Shown here: in pieces, positions 18,906 through 27,588 of the stretch
Layout: each line of letters opens with the position of its first letter
Position numbering within the stretch: position 1 is the first letter of the stretch
Source: Pararobbsia silviterrae
GTDB taxonomy: Bacteria > Pseudomonadota > Gammaproteobacteria > Burkholderiales > Burkholderiaceae
Reading direction: 5' to 3'
Assembly (NCBI RefSeq): GCF_003628125.1
Contig: NZ_RBZU01000011.1
Coordinates: 1 to 64,000, forward strand
Length of the DNA: 64,000 nt
Program-made: the position numbers and the translations under genes
Notes under the pieces: generated by a model
Database searches by the model: none
Seen by the model: the letters and a program-made list of their open reading frames with translations, nothing else
Told to the model about the DNA's origin: nothing

Positions 18906-20290
18906 AGCACATCGTCAAGAACATTCACTTCGTCGGGATCGGCGGCGCCGGCATGAGCGGTATCGCCGAAGTCCTGTTGAATCTCGGTTATCAGGTCAGC
19001 GGATCGGACCTCGGCCGCAGCGCGGTGACCGATCGCCTCGCCGCGCTCGGCGCGCGCGTCGCGTTCGGACACGATGCCGCGAATATCGACGGCGCGAACG
19101 CGGTCGTCGTGTCGACGGCCGTGCGTTCGGACAATCCCGAAGTATTGGCCGCGCGTCAGCGGCGTGTGCCGATCGTGCCGCGCGCGGTGATGCTCGCCGA
19201 GCTCATGCGTCTCAAGCAGGGCATCGCGATCGCGGGCACGCACGGCAAGACCACGACGACGAGCCTCGTGGCGAGCGTGCTCGCCGCGGGCGGACTCGAT
19301 CCGACGTTCGTGATCGGCGGCCGGCTCAACAGCGCGGGCGCGAACGCGCGGCTCGGCACGGGCGACTTCATCGTCGCCGAGGCCGACGAGTCGGATGCGT
19401 CGTTCCTCAATCTGTTTCCGGTGATCGAGGTCATCACGAACATCGACGCGGATCATATGGATACGTATGGTCACGACTTCGCGCGTCTCAAGCAGGCGTT
19501 CATCGAGTTCACGCATCGCTTGCCGTTCTACGGCATCGCCGTGCTCTGCGTCGACGATCCGAGCGTGCGCGAGATCCTGCCGTTTGTCTCGAAGCCGATC
19601 ATTCGCTACGGCTTCGCGCAGGATGCGCAGGTTCGCGCGACCGACGTCGTGGCGCGCAACGGCAAGATGCATTTCACGGTGTTGCGCGAGGAAGCCGCGC
19701 CGCTCAAGGTCGAATTGAATCTGCCGGGCACACACAATGTGCAGAACGCGCTCGCCGCGATCGCGATCGCGACTGAACTTGAGGTCGCGGATGCCGATAT
19801 CCAGAAGGCGCTCGCTGAGTTCAACGGCGTGGGCCGGCGTTTCCAGCGCTATGGCGAAGTCGCGACGGCGCAGGGCAGCTACACGCTGATCGACGATTAC
19901 GGGCACCACCCGGTCGAGATGGCCGCGACGGTCGCCGCGGCGCGCGGCGCGTTTCCGGGGCGTCGCCTCGTGCTCGCGTTTCAGCCGCACCGATTCACGC
20001 GCACGCGTGATTGCTTCGAGGATTTCGTCAAGGTGCTCTCGACCGTCGACGGTCTCGTGCTGACCGAAGTCTATGCGGCCGGCGAAGCGCCGATCGTCGC
20101 GGCGGACGGACGCGCGCTCGCGCGCGCGTTGCGTGTCGCGGGCAAGGTCGAGCCGGTGTTCGTCGAAACCGTCGATGAGGTGCCGGACGCGCTCGCTGCG
20201 TTCGTGCAGGACGGCGATGTCGTGATCACCATGGGCGCGGGCTCGATCGGCACCGTGCCGGGCAAGCTTGCGCAGGAACAGAAAGTCTGA
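18902..20290 (+). CDS. murC: UDP-N-acetylmuramate--L-alanine ligase
   Basis: 462 aa. First Mur ligase, joining L-Ala to UDP-MurNAc. N-terminal nucleotide-binding [20 protein letters not shown] loop [10 protein letters not shown] (about 112-121), EADESDASF and [11 protein letters not shown] in the centre, C-terminal DDYGHHPVE and [11 protein letters not shown]. The start overlaps the murG stop (ATGA). The overlap chain stops after murC, with a 136-nt spacer before ddlB. Confidence 0.96.
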   Translation: MKHIVKNIHFVGIGGAGMSGIAEVLLNLGYQVSGSDLGRSAVTDRLAALGARVAFGHDAANIDGANAVVVSTAVRSDNPEVLAARQRRVPIVPRAVMLAELMRLKQGIAIAGTHGKTTTTSLVASVLAAGGLDPTFVIGGRLNSAGANARLGTGDFIVAEADESDASFLNLFPVIEVITNIDADHMDTYGHDFARLKQAFIEFTHRLPFYGIAVLCVDDPSVREILPFVSKPIIRYGFAQDAQVRATDVVARNGKMHFTVLREEAAPLKVELNLPGTHNVQNALAAIAIATELEVADADIQKALAEFNGVGRRFQRYGEVATAQGSYTLIDDYGHHPVEMAATVAAARGAFPGRRLVLAFQPHRFTRTRDCFEDFVKVLSTVDGLVLTEVYAAGEAPIVAADGRALARALRVAGKVEPVFVETVDEVPDALAAFVQDGDVVITMGAGSIGTVPGKLAQEQKV

Positions 20291-20302
20291 GGACGCACGG
20301 GT

Positions 20303-20326
20303 GGCCGCGGTCGACATACCGCGGCC
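20303..20326 (+). other. GC hairpin in the murC-ddlB spacer
   Basis: Perfect 8-bp stem GGCCGCGG / CCGCGGCC around an 8-nt loop, beginning 13 nt after the murC stop. No T-tract follows, so it is not a classical terminator. It may slow polymerase or protect or process the mRNA. Confidence 0.5.
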
Positions 20327-20426
20327 GCGCGCGTTGGGACAAGCGGGACAGGATGGCGGGGCGCGCGGTGCGTTCCGTCCGTGCTGTGTGGAATCAAGCA
20401 GATCAGTCAGTGGATAGAACATCGGG

Positions 20427-21374
20427 ATGAAAGCAGTGGATCCGAAACTCTTTGGGAAAGTGGCCGTGCTGATGGGCGGCGAGTCGGCGGAGCGCGAGGT
20501 GTCGTTGAACTCGGGCCGGCTGGTGCTTTCCGCGCTGCGCGAGCGCGGCGTCGACGCGCACGCGTTCGATCCGGCCGAGCGGCCGTTGTTCGACTTGCAG
20601 CGCGAAGGGTTCGAGCGCGTGTTCAACGCCTTGCACGGCGGATATGGCGAGAACGGCGCGCTGCAGGGCGCGCTCGAATTCCTCGGCATTCGATATAGCG
20701 GCACCGGCGTGCTCGGTTCGGCGCTCGGCATGGACAAGTTCCGCAGCAAGCTGATCTGGCAACAGACGGGTATTCCGACGCCGCCGTTCGAAGTCGTCCA
20801 TCGCGGCGAGGACTATGCGTCGCGCGTCGACGGTCTTGTCGCGAAGCTCGGACTGCCGTTGTTCGTCAAGCCCGCGAGCGAGGGATCGAGCGTGGCCGTC
20901 ATCAAGGTCAAGTCGGCCGACGCGCTCGCCGATGCGCTCAAGGAGGCCGCGCGCTTCGACACGATCGTGCTCGTCGAGAAGAGCATCGAAGGCGGCGGTG
21001 AATTCACGGTCTCGATCGCCGGCGATCTCGATCTGCCGATCATCCGGATCGTGCCGGCGGGCGAGTTCTACGACTACCACGCGAAGTACGTCGCGAACGA
21101 CACGCAGTACCTGATTCCGAGCGGCGTCGGCGAGGCCGACGAGGCGCGCTTCAAGGCGCTGGCGCGCCGCGCGTTCGAGGTGCTCGGATGCAGCGGGTGG
21201 GGGCGTGCGGACTTCATGCTCGATGCGAGCGGGAATCCGTATTTCCTCGAAGTCAACACGGCGCCGGGCATGACGGACCACTCGCTGCCGCCGAAGGCCG
21301 CGCGGGCCGTCGGCATCAGCTATCCGGATCTCGTCCTCGAGGTGCTCGCGCAGACGCTCGATGTGACCGCGTAA
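20427..21374 (+). CDS. ddlB: D-alanine--D-alanine ligase
   Basis: 315 aa, usual length for DdlB. ATP-grasp enzyme making D-Ala-D-Ala for MurF. N-terminal [33 protein letters not shown] (carboxylate/D-Ala site), ATP-grasp strands [15 protein letters not shown] and [15 protein letters not shown], and the metal-binding end [20 protein letters not shown]. Located between murC and ftsQ, the standard dcw position, but with wider spacers on both sides (136 and 187 nt) than the tight junctions upstream. Confidence 0.96.
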   Translation: MKAVDPKLFGKVAVLMGGESAEREVSLNSGRLVLSALRERGVDAHAFDPAERPLFDLQREGFERVFNALHGGYGENGALQGALEFLGIRYSGTGVLGSALGMDKFRSKLIWQQTGIPTPPFEVVHRGEDYASRVDGLVAKLGLPLFVKPASEGSSVAVIKVKSADALADALKEAARFDTIVLVEKSIEGGGEFTVSIAGDLDLPIIRIVPAGEFYDYHAKYVANDTQYLIPSGVGEADEARFKALARRAFEVLGCSGWGRADFMLDASGNPYFLEVNTAPGMTDHSLPPKAARAVGISYPDLVLEVLAQTLDVTA

Positions 21375-21561
21375 AGCATGAGACGGCATCGGCGGCACGC
21401 GCAAGCGCGCCGCCGGAGCCGGGCAGTCGAAGGTGCAATCGAAAGCGCAGTCGAATGGGCAGCAAGCGAAGTCGAAATGAATGAAGACCGCACGCCGACA
21501 TGCAAATCGTATGTGGCGCGGATACATAAAGTAACGAAACCTGACCGACAGCAACGCAACG

Positions 21562-22437
21562 ATGTGGCATAACGTCCGCCAACTCAATATGATCGCCTCC
21601 GCGCTCTATGCGCTGGTGGTGCTCGCCGTATTGGGCACGGGTGCGCGCTGGATGTCCGAGCGGCCGACGTTTGCATTGCATGCGATCCAGATCGACGGGG
21701 ACACATCGCACATCAATGCGCTGACGGTCCGGCAGACGGTCGTCGATCATCTGAAGGGCAACTTTTTCACGGTGAATCTCGAAACGGCGCGCGCGGCGTT
21801 CGAGTCGATGCCGTGGGTCCGGCATGCGAGCGTGCGGCGCGTCTGGCCCGACACGCTGGCTGTCGATCTCGACGAATACAAGCCGCTCGGGACCTGGGGC
21901 GACGACCGGATGGTCAGCGTCGACGGCGAGTTGTTCACGGCGAACCAGGCCGAGGCCGACGGCGAGCTGCCCGCGTTCGACGGACCCGAGGGCAGCGAGC
22001 AGGACGTCGTTGCTCGGTATCACGACTTCGCGACGTGGTTCGCGCCGCTGCACGCGAAGCCGGTCGAGGTCACGCTGTCGCCGCGCTATGCGTGGACGGT
22101 CAAGTTGTCGAACGGACTGCAGGTCGAGTTCGGTCGCGAGCGCAATGCGCAGACGCTCGCGAGCCGTGCGCAGCGGTTCGTGTCGTCGTGGGACCAGACG
22201 ACGCAACGGTGGGGCAAGGACATCGAGTACGCGGACCTGCGTTATCCGAACGGATTCGCGGTGCGCAGCGCGAGCATGCAGATCGCCGACGACGACGCGG
22301 CGGCCAAGCCGGCGGCCGCGAAAGCCGCGGCGCCGGCGAAGCCTGCCGCGAAACCGCCGGGCAATACCGGAAATCCGGTCAAAACCATCGGCAAACCGGC
22401 CCATGCGGCGCCGAAGCAACAAGGGGTGAGGCAATGA
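21562..22437 (+). CDS. ftsQ: Cell division protein FtsQ
   Basis: 291 aa. Bitopic division protein linking early and late divisome. Short cytoplasmic N-terminus, membrane segment (about 11-28), periplasmic POTRA domain starting at FALHAIQIDGDTSHINALTV, then the beta domain (about 110-235) with MPWVRHASVRRVWPDTL. The last about 45 residues are Ala/Pro/Lys-rich (PAAAKAAAPAKPAAK and so on), beyond the domain that normally binds FtsB. The ATG was chosen because it precedes the conserved hydrophobic anchor. Confidence 0.93.
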   Translation: MWHNVRQLNMIASALYALVVLAVLGTGARWMSERPTFALHAIQIDGDTSHINALTVRQTVVDHLKGNFFTVNLETARAAFESMPWVRHASVRRVWPDTLAVDLDEYKPLGTWGDDRMVSVDGELFTANQAEADGELPAFDGPEGSEQDVVARYHDFATWFAPLHAKPVEVTLSPRYAWTVKLSNGLQVEFGRERNAQTLASRAQRFVSSWDQTTQRWGKDIEYADLRYPNGFAVRSASMQIADDDAAAKPAAAKAAAPAKPAAKPPGNTGNPVKTIGKPAHAAPKQQGVRQ

Positions 22438-22495
22438 ACGCGATCCAGACCGTGAAGCGCTTGCCGCACGCATCACACGCGACGAGTCATACGCT

Positions 22496-23728
22496 ATGAG
22501 ACAAGACTACAAGGACCTGCTGGTCTCCCTCGATATCGGGACCTCGAAGGTCGTCGCCATCGTGGCGGAGCTCAAGGGCGAGGGCCACTACGAGGTCATC
22601 GGACTCGGGCAGAGCGACTCGAAGGGGCTCAAGAAGGGCGTCGTCGTCAATATCGAGGCGACGGTCCAGTCGATCCAGCGCGCGCTCGAAGAAGCCGAAC
22701 TGATGGCCGACTGCAAGATCACCAACGTTTTCACGGGGATCGCGGGCAGCCATATCCGGAGCTTCAATTCGAGCGGCATGGTCGCGATCAAGGACAAGGA
22801 AGTCACGCAGGCCGACGTCGCGCGCGTCATCGAGACCGCGAAGGCGATCAACATCCCGACCGACCAGCAAGTGCTGCATATCCTCACGCAGGAATTCATC
22901 ATCGACGGTCAGGAGGATGTGCGCGAGCCGATCGGCATGAGCGGCATCCGGCTCGAGGTCAAGGTCCATATCGTGACGGGCGCCGTGTCGGCCGCGCAGA
23001 ACATCGTCAAGTGCGTGCGGCGCTGCGGCCTCGAGGTCAACGACCTGATACTGCAGCCGCTCGCGTCGAGCCTGGCCGTGTTGACCGAAGACGAGAAGGA
23101 ACTCGGCGTGGTGCTCGTCGATATCGGCGGCGGCACGACGGATATCGCGATCTATAGCGAGGGTTCGATCCGGCACACGGCCGTGATCCCGATCGCGGGC
23201 GATCAGATCACGAACGACATCGCGATGGCGTTGCGCACGCCGACGCCCGATGCCGAGGACATCAAGGTCAGTCACGGCATCGCGAAGCAGGCGCTTGCCG
23301 ATCCCGAGGAAATGATCGAGGTGCCGGGGCTCGGCGAGCGCGGTCCGCGCGTGTTGTCGCGCCAGGCGCTCGCAGCCGTCATCGAGCCGCGCGTCGAGGA
23401 GTTGTTCTCGCTCGTGCATCAGGTGGTCCGCGAATCGGGCTACGAGGAACTGCTGTCGTCGGGGATCGTGCTCACGGGCGGCGCCGCGACGATGGACGGC
23501 ATGGCCGAGCTCGGCGAGGACATCTTCCTCAAGCCGGTCCGGATCGGCGTGCCCGAATACGAAGGCGGCCTGGCCGACGTCGTGCGCAATCCGCGCTACT
23601 CGACGGCGATGGGGCTGCTGCTCGAAGGGCGCTCGCAACGCATGCGCGGGCGCAAGGTCGCGGTGCAGTCCGGTTCGGCGAATCAGGTCTGGACCCGTAT
23701 GAAGGAATGGTTTCTCGGCAATTTCTGA
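22496..23728 (+). CDS. ftsA: Cell division protein FtsA
   Basis: 410 aa. Actin-like ATPase that ties FtsZ filaments to the membrane. ATP-binding blocks SLDIGTSKVVAIVAE (about 10-24) and VLVDIGGGTTDIAIYSEG (about 205), the 1C domain between about 85 and 165, and the C-terminal amphipathic membrane-targeting helix ending WTRMKEWFLGNF. Starts 58 nt after ftsQ. Followed by an unusually long 401-nt gap before ftsZ. Confidence 0.97.
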   Translation: MRQDYKDLLVSLDIGTSKVVAIVAELKGEGHYEVIGLGQSDSKGLKKGVVVNIEATVQSIQRALEEAELMADCKITNVFTGIAGSHIRSFNSSGMVAIKDKEVTQADVARVIETAKAINIPTDQQVLHILTQEFIIDGQEDVREPIGMSGIRLEVKVHIVTGAVSAAQNIVKCVRRCGLEVNDLILQPLASSLAVLTEDEKELGVVLVDIGGGTTDIAIYSEGSIRHTAVIPIAGDQITNDIAMALRTPTPDAEDIKVSHGIAKQALADPEEMIEVPGLGERGPRVLSRQALAAVIEPRVEELFSLVHQVVRESGYEELLSSGIVLTGGAATMDGMAELGEDIFLKPVRIGVPEYEGGLADVVRNPRYSTAMGLLLEGRSQRMRGRKVAVQSGSANQVWTRMKEWFLGNF

Positions 23729-24129
23729 TCGTCGCGCCGTGCGCGCGATCGCACGGAAGACGAGCGACGGCAGGCAGCAGGCGGCAGGGAGTCGCGGTTG
23801 GAGACGCAGTCGCAGTGGCAGGTGGCGTGACCGGCATCACTCAGTTTCGGCAGGACACCGCGTGGGGTTCGCGCGGTGTGCATCAGACGGCGAGCAGGAG
23901 GCCGTTCGCATCATGAAGTGGGCAGCACGGCAGTTGTCGTCCGTCGTTCCGTATGCGGTGTACAGGTGCACAGGCAAGCGGGACGTACGTTGCAATACGC
24001 GTGCGGCGAGGATGCGCGCACATTTTTTGGAATAGCAGCGCCGGTGGGCGGCGACCGGCGCGCGAGGGGGAATTGCCCGATTCCCTTTCGACTAACGGCC
24101 GGGATTTTTCAATCTGACGGAGGCACTCA
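23729..24129. other. ftsA-ftsZ spacer (401 nt)
   Basis: No credible gene. A 7-bp stem CCGTGCG / CGCACGG (23737-23756) follows the ftsA stop directly. The middle is rich in GCAGGCGGCAGG-like purine repeats, and the end carries a strong ribosome site (GGAGG at 24119-24123) for ftsZ. An ftsZ promoter is likely within this spacer, but I saw no convincing -35/-10 pair. Confidence 0.55.
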
Positions 24130-25317
24130 ATGGATTTCGAAATGCTGGAAACGGAAACCAACGGCACGATCATCAAGGTCGTCGGCGTTGGTGGTGCGGG
24201 CGGCAATGCCGTCCAGCACATGATCAACCGCGGTGTGCAAGGCGTGGAGTTCATCTGCATGAACACCGACGCACAGGCACTCGCGCGCTCGAAGTCGCAG
24301 ACCGCGATCCAGCTCGGCAAGACGGGGCTCGGCGCGGGGGCAAAGCCCGATATGGGCCGTGCCGCGGCCGAAGAAGCGCGTGAGCGCATCGCCGACTCGC
24401 TGCGCGGCGCGCATATGGTGTTCATCACCGCGGGCATGGGCGGCGGTACGGGCACGGGCGCGGCGCCGGTCGTCGCGCAGATCGCGAAGGAAATGGGGAT
24501 TCTGACGGTCGGCGTCGTGTCGAAGCCGTTCGAATTCGAAGGCGGCAAGCGTATGCGCGTTGCGGAAGCCGGTTCCCAGCTTCTCGAAGAGCATGTCGAC
24601 TCACTGATCGTGGTGTTGAACGACAAGCTCTTCGAGGTGATGGGCGACGATGCCGAGATGGACAAATGCTTCCAATGCGCCGACGACGTGCTGCATAACG
24701 CCGTGGCCGGCATCGCCGAAATCATCAACGTCGACGGTCTCGTGAACGTCGACTTCGAAGACGTGAAGACGGTGATGGGCGAGCAAGGCAAGGCGATGAT
24801 GGGCACGGCGACGGTGGCCGGCGTCGATCGCGCGCGTCTCGCGGCCGAGCAGGCGGTCGCAAGCCCGCTGCTCGAAGGCGTCGATCTCTCGGGTGCGCGC
24901 GGCGTGCTCGTGAACATCACGGCCAGCCGTTCGCTGCGTCTGTCGGAAACGCGCGAAGTCATGAACACGATCAAGAGCTACGCCGCGGACGACGCGACGG
25001 TGATCTTCGGTACGGTCTATGACGACGCGATGGGCGATGCGCTGCGCGTGACGGTTGTCGCGACGGGCCTTGGCCGCGCCGCGAAGAAGACGATGGCCGC
25101 GCCGATGACGTTGCTCAAGACCGGTACGGACAATATGCCGGTCAACGCCATGATGCATAGCCACCAACCCGCGGTTTCGACGGACTACGGCGCGCTCGAA
25201 ACGCCTGCGGTCTGGCGCAGCACGCGTGAAACGGCCGCATCGCACGTCGCCGCACTGCAGGAAAAGGGTGTCGACACGTACGATATCCCTGCGTTCCTGC
25301 GCAAGCAGGCGGACTGA
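24130..25317 (+). CDS. ftsZ: Cell division protein FtsZ
   Basis: 395 aa. Tubulin-like GTPase that forms the division ring. N-terminal IKVVGVGGAGGNAVQHM, tubulin signature GGGTGTGAAPVVA (about 105-117), the T7-loop region NVDFEDVKTVM with its catalytic acidic residues (about 205), and a variable linker followed by the C-terminal conserved peptide YDIPAFLRKQAD that docks FtsA and ZipA. GACGGAGG sits seven bases upstream of the ATG. Last gene of the division cluster. Confidence 0.98.
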   Translation: MDFEMLETETNGTIIKVVGVGGAGGNAVQHMINRGVQGVEFICMNTDAQALARSKSQTAIQLGKTGLGAGAKPDMGRAAAEEARERIADSLRGAHMVFITAGMGGGTGTGAAPVVAQIAKEMGILTVGVVSKPFEFEGGKRMRVAEAGSQLLEEHVDSLIVVLNDKLFEVMGDDAEMDKCFQCADDVLHNAVAGIAEIINVDGLVNVDFEDVKTVMGEQGKAMMGTATVAGVDRARLAAEQAVASPLLEGVDLSGARGVLVNITASRSLRLSETREVMNTIKSYAADDATVIFGTVYDDAMGDALRVTVVATGLGRAAKKTMAAPMTLLKTGTDNMPVNAMMHSHQPAVSTDYGALETPAVWRSTRETAASHVAALQEKGVDTYDIPAFLRKQAD

Positions 25318-25592
25318 GACGGTTCGGCAGGGTGAAGGACAGGTGGTATCGATGCGTCGGCGCAGCGCGCGGCGGCACCCGATGGGTGCAGTCCGGATCT
25401 GAGCCGCCCGACGAGGGGTGTTGCGGAGTCACCGGGGACGCCGCACGCCGGGCATCGTGAACAGCACCGTTCGTGCGCCTCGGGCAAGGTGCAGGAGCGG
25501 GTAAGACTCGCCGGCCGCGGAATGAGGGCCAGGCGGTATGGAGCTTGCTGCTCTCGCGGTGACGCGCAGTAGAAGTGCATCAGAAGAAGTGT

Positions 25593-25627
25593 CCGGTCGT
25601 CCGACGTGCCTCCGTTCGGACGACCGG
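25593..25627. other. Perfect 12-bp inverted repeat between ftsZ and lpxC
   Basis: CCGGTCGTCCGA (25593-25604), an 11-nt loop, TCGGACGACCGG (25616-25627). Fully paired and G/C-rich, with no T-tract on either side. It could be a transcription roadblock, an RNA stability element or a protein site. Confidence 0.6.
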
Positions 25628-25795
25628 CGCAATACATGCCAGGCTCACGGGCCCGGCCGGCAGACGAGGCAACGGGCGGTCGCCGCCGACATCCGCGCAA
25701 GGATCGCAGCGCAGTTGCACCGCGGTCATATCGTGGTCACATCGCGGTCGTAAACGCGGGAAACAGTTGGAAACGGCAGCGGTGCCTGAATCGGT

Positions 25796-25801
25796 TATAC
25801 T
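25796..25801 (+). promoter_or_regulatory. Probable -10 element for lpxC
   Basis: TATACT in an AT-rich stretch 59 bp before the lpxC start. No good -35 lies at 16-18 bp; the nearest TTGGAA is 23 bp upstream. Suggestive only. Confidence 0.4.
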
Positions 25802-25860
25802 AGTGCCTATTAAGAAATCGATCGCGATTGCGATTATTTATAGAGTCAATTGAGTCTGAC

Positions 25861-26778
25861 ATGCTGAAGCAGCGAACCATCAAATCGATCGTCAAGGCGG
25901 TCGGCATCGGGATCCACTCGGGTCGCAAGGTCGAATTGACATTGCGTCCCGCGGGTCCGGATACCGGCATCGTCTTTACACGCGTCGATCTGCCTCAGCC
26001 TGTCGAGATTCCGGCTCGGGCTGAGAGCATCGGCGATACGCGTCTCGCGTCGGTGCTCCAGCGCGATGGCGCGCGCGTGTCGACCGTCGAACACCTGATG
26101 TCGGCGTGCGCCGGCCTCGGGATCGACAATCTGTACGTCGATGTGACGGCCGAGGAAATCCCGATCATGGACGGCAGCGCAGCGTCGTTCGTGTTTCTGA
26201 TCCAATCGGCGGGCATCGAGCAGCAGGATGCGGCGAAGAAGTTCATCAAGGTCACGAAGCCGGTCGAGATTCGCGAGGGCGACAAATTCGCGCGTCTCGA
26301 CCCGTATTTCGGCTTCCATCTGAAGTTCCGGATCGATTTCCGTCATCCGGCTGTCGATCGGACGGGGCAAGAGTGCGAGGTCGATTTTGCCGACACCTCG
26401 TATGTGCGCGAGATTTCGCGTGCACGGACCTTCGGTTTCGCGCATGAGTTCGAACAACTTCGCGAAATCGGGCTCGCGCGCGGCGGCAGCATGGAAAACG
26501 CGATCGTGCTCGACGAGTACCGGATCCTGAATAGCGACGGGCTGCGCTACAACGACGAATTCGCGAAGCACAAGATGCTCGACGCGATCGGCGATCTGTA
26601 CGTGATCGGACATCCCTTGCTCGCCTCGTACACGGCCTACAAGTCGGGTCACGGCCTCAACAATGCGTTGCTGCGCGAATTGCTCAAGCGCGAAGACGCG
26701 TACGAGATCGTGACGTTCAAGGACGCCCAGAGCGCCCCGCGCGGCTTCGAATACGACGCGCAGGCCGTCTTCGCCTAA
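25861..26778 (+). CDS. lpxC: UDP-3-O-acyl-N-acetylglucosamine deacetylase
   Basis: 305 aa from ATG 25861, the exact family length. Zinc amidase, the committed step of lipid A synthesis. Motif [16 protein letters not shown] supplies the first zinc His (about 78), [15 protein letters not shown] supplies the His and Asp ligands (about 238-242), and [13 protein letters not shown] supplies the catalytic His (about 265). The longer reading upstream lacks a suitable start. Placed after ftsZ as in most proteobacteria, though 543 nt away. Confidence 0.97.
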   Translation: MLKQRTIKSIVKAVGIGIHSGRKVELTLRPAGPDTGIVFTRVDLPQPVEIPARAESIGDTRLASVLQRDGARVSTVEHLMSACAGLGIDNLYVDVTAEEIPIMDGSAASFVFLIQSAGIEQQDAAKKFIKVTKPVEIREGDKFARLDPYFGFHLKFRIDFRHPAVDRTGQECEVDFADTSYVREISRARTFGFAHEFEQLREIGLARGGSMENAIVLDEYRILNSDGLRYNDEFAKHKMLDAIGDLYVIGHPLLASYTAYKSGHGLNNALLRELLKREDAYEIVTFKDAQSAPRGFEYDAQAVFA

Positions 26779-26828
26779 GGTCTTCGCCTAAGCGAAGCCG
26801 GTCCCGCGCGGACCGGATGCAAAGCATC

Positions 26829-26863
26829 AAAAACAATGCCCCGCATCGCGGGGCATTGTTTTT
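26829..26863. terminator. Bidirectional terminator between lpxC and the DUF721 gene
   Basis: AAAAACAATGCCCCGC followed by its exact complement ending GGGGCATTGTTTTT: an about 15-bp stem whose arms start with an A-tract and end with a T-tract. It therefore ends transcription from lpxC (plus) and from the convergent gene (minus). Confidence 0.92.
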
Positions 26864-26893
26864 GGGGCCACAGAACTCACAGAACGATCGGCT

Positions 26894-27409
26894 TTACCGC
26901 GCGTGCCGCGCCACCATGCGTTCGATCGCGTCGCGCAGCGGAGACGGTTCGAGTCCGGCGGCGAGTGCGCTCAGGCAGGCGACGCCGGCCGCCGACACCT
27001 TCGCCTGCTTGGCCGCGACTTCGCGCGGCACCGTCGGCTTCACCTTGACCTTGAACCCGCCGATCGGCCAGCCGCGTTGCTGGAGCGACTGGACGAGCCC
27101 GCGTTCGAGGTGGCGCAAGCGGGCGGCGAGCGCGCTGTGTCCCGCAAACACCGTCAACACCTCGCCCTTGATCGTGCCGACTGTCACATGCGGTGCGAGA
27201 TAGTCAGGCAATATCGCGGCGAGGTCGCGTTCGAGCGCGGCGACCTGGCGCACGCCGGCGCGCAATGCCGCGAGCGCTTCGGTCTCGCCGAGCAGGTCGC
27301 CGACAGCGCGCGCGGACGGTTTCGCGCGCATGCCGGCGCGCGGCGTGCGCATGGAGCGCGGAAACGTCGAATCAACCATGACGCGGACCACCGATTCTTG
27401 ATTTTTCAC
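26894..27409 (-). CDS. DUF721 (DciA-like) family protein
   Basis: 171 aa in the frame used here, from a GTG with no clear ribosome site; an ATG 33 nt further in (27376) is a possible start. The DUF721 core runs from about residue 30 (SARAVGDLLGETEALAAL) through LPDYLAPHVTVGTIKGEVLTVFAGHSALAARLRH, the expected helix-plus-KH-like fold. Members include DciA, which loads the replicative helicase in bacteria lacking DnaC, and the lpxC/secA neighbourhood is a classic location. Role assigned by family and position only. Confidence 0.75.
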   Translation of the reverse strand: MKNQESVVRVMVDSTFPRSMRTPRAGMRAKPSARAVGDLLGETEALAALRAGVRQVAALERDLAAILPDYLAPHVTVGTIKGEVLTVFAGHSALAARLRHLERGLVQSLQQRGWPIGGFKVKVKPTVPREVAAKQAKVSAAGVACLSALAAGLEPSPLRDAIERMVARHAR

Positions 27410-27588
27410 GGGATGGAATCATTGTAATCGCGAGTGCCGTGCCGACCTGCGTAAAAGTTCCCCGACACCCCGCAGGTTCGGCCGTTTGAGGCAAAGCCTC
27501 GTGAGTACGGCGTGATAAAATCCCGCTTTTGCAAACCCCGAGGCCAAGCCGGCGGGGCGCGAAGGCGCGCCACGACGCAGACGATCCG

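Larger units (their letters stand above)
25318..25860. other. ftsZ-lpxC spacer (543 nt)
   Basis: No gene recognised; small open frames are antiphase and GC-driven. It contains a palindromic GCACCC-GAT-GGGTGC (25375-25389) and a perfect 12-bp stem hairpin (25593-25627), then an AT-rich final 100 nt with a -10-like TATACT (25796-25801) before lpxC. No classical T-tract terminator for ftsZ was seen. Confidence 0.55.
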
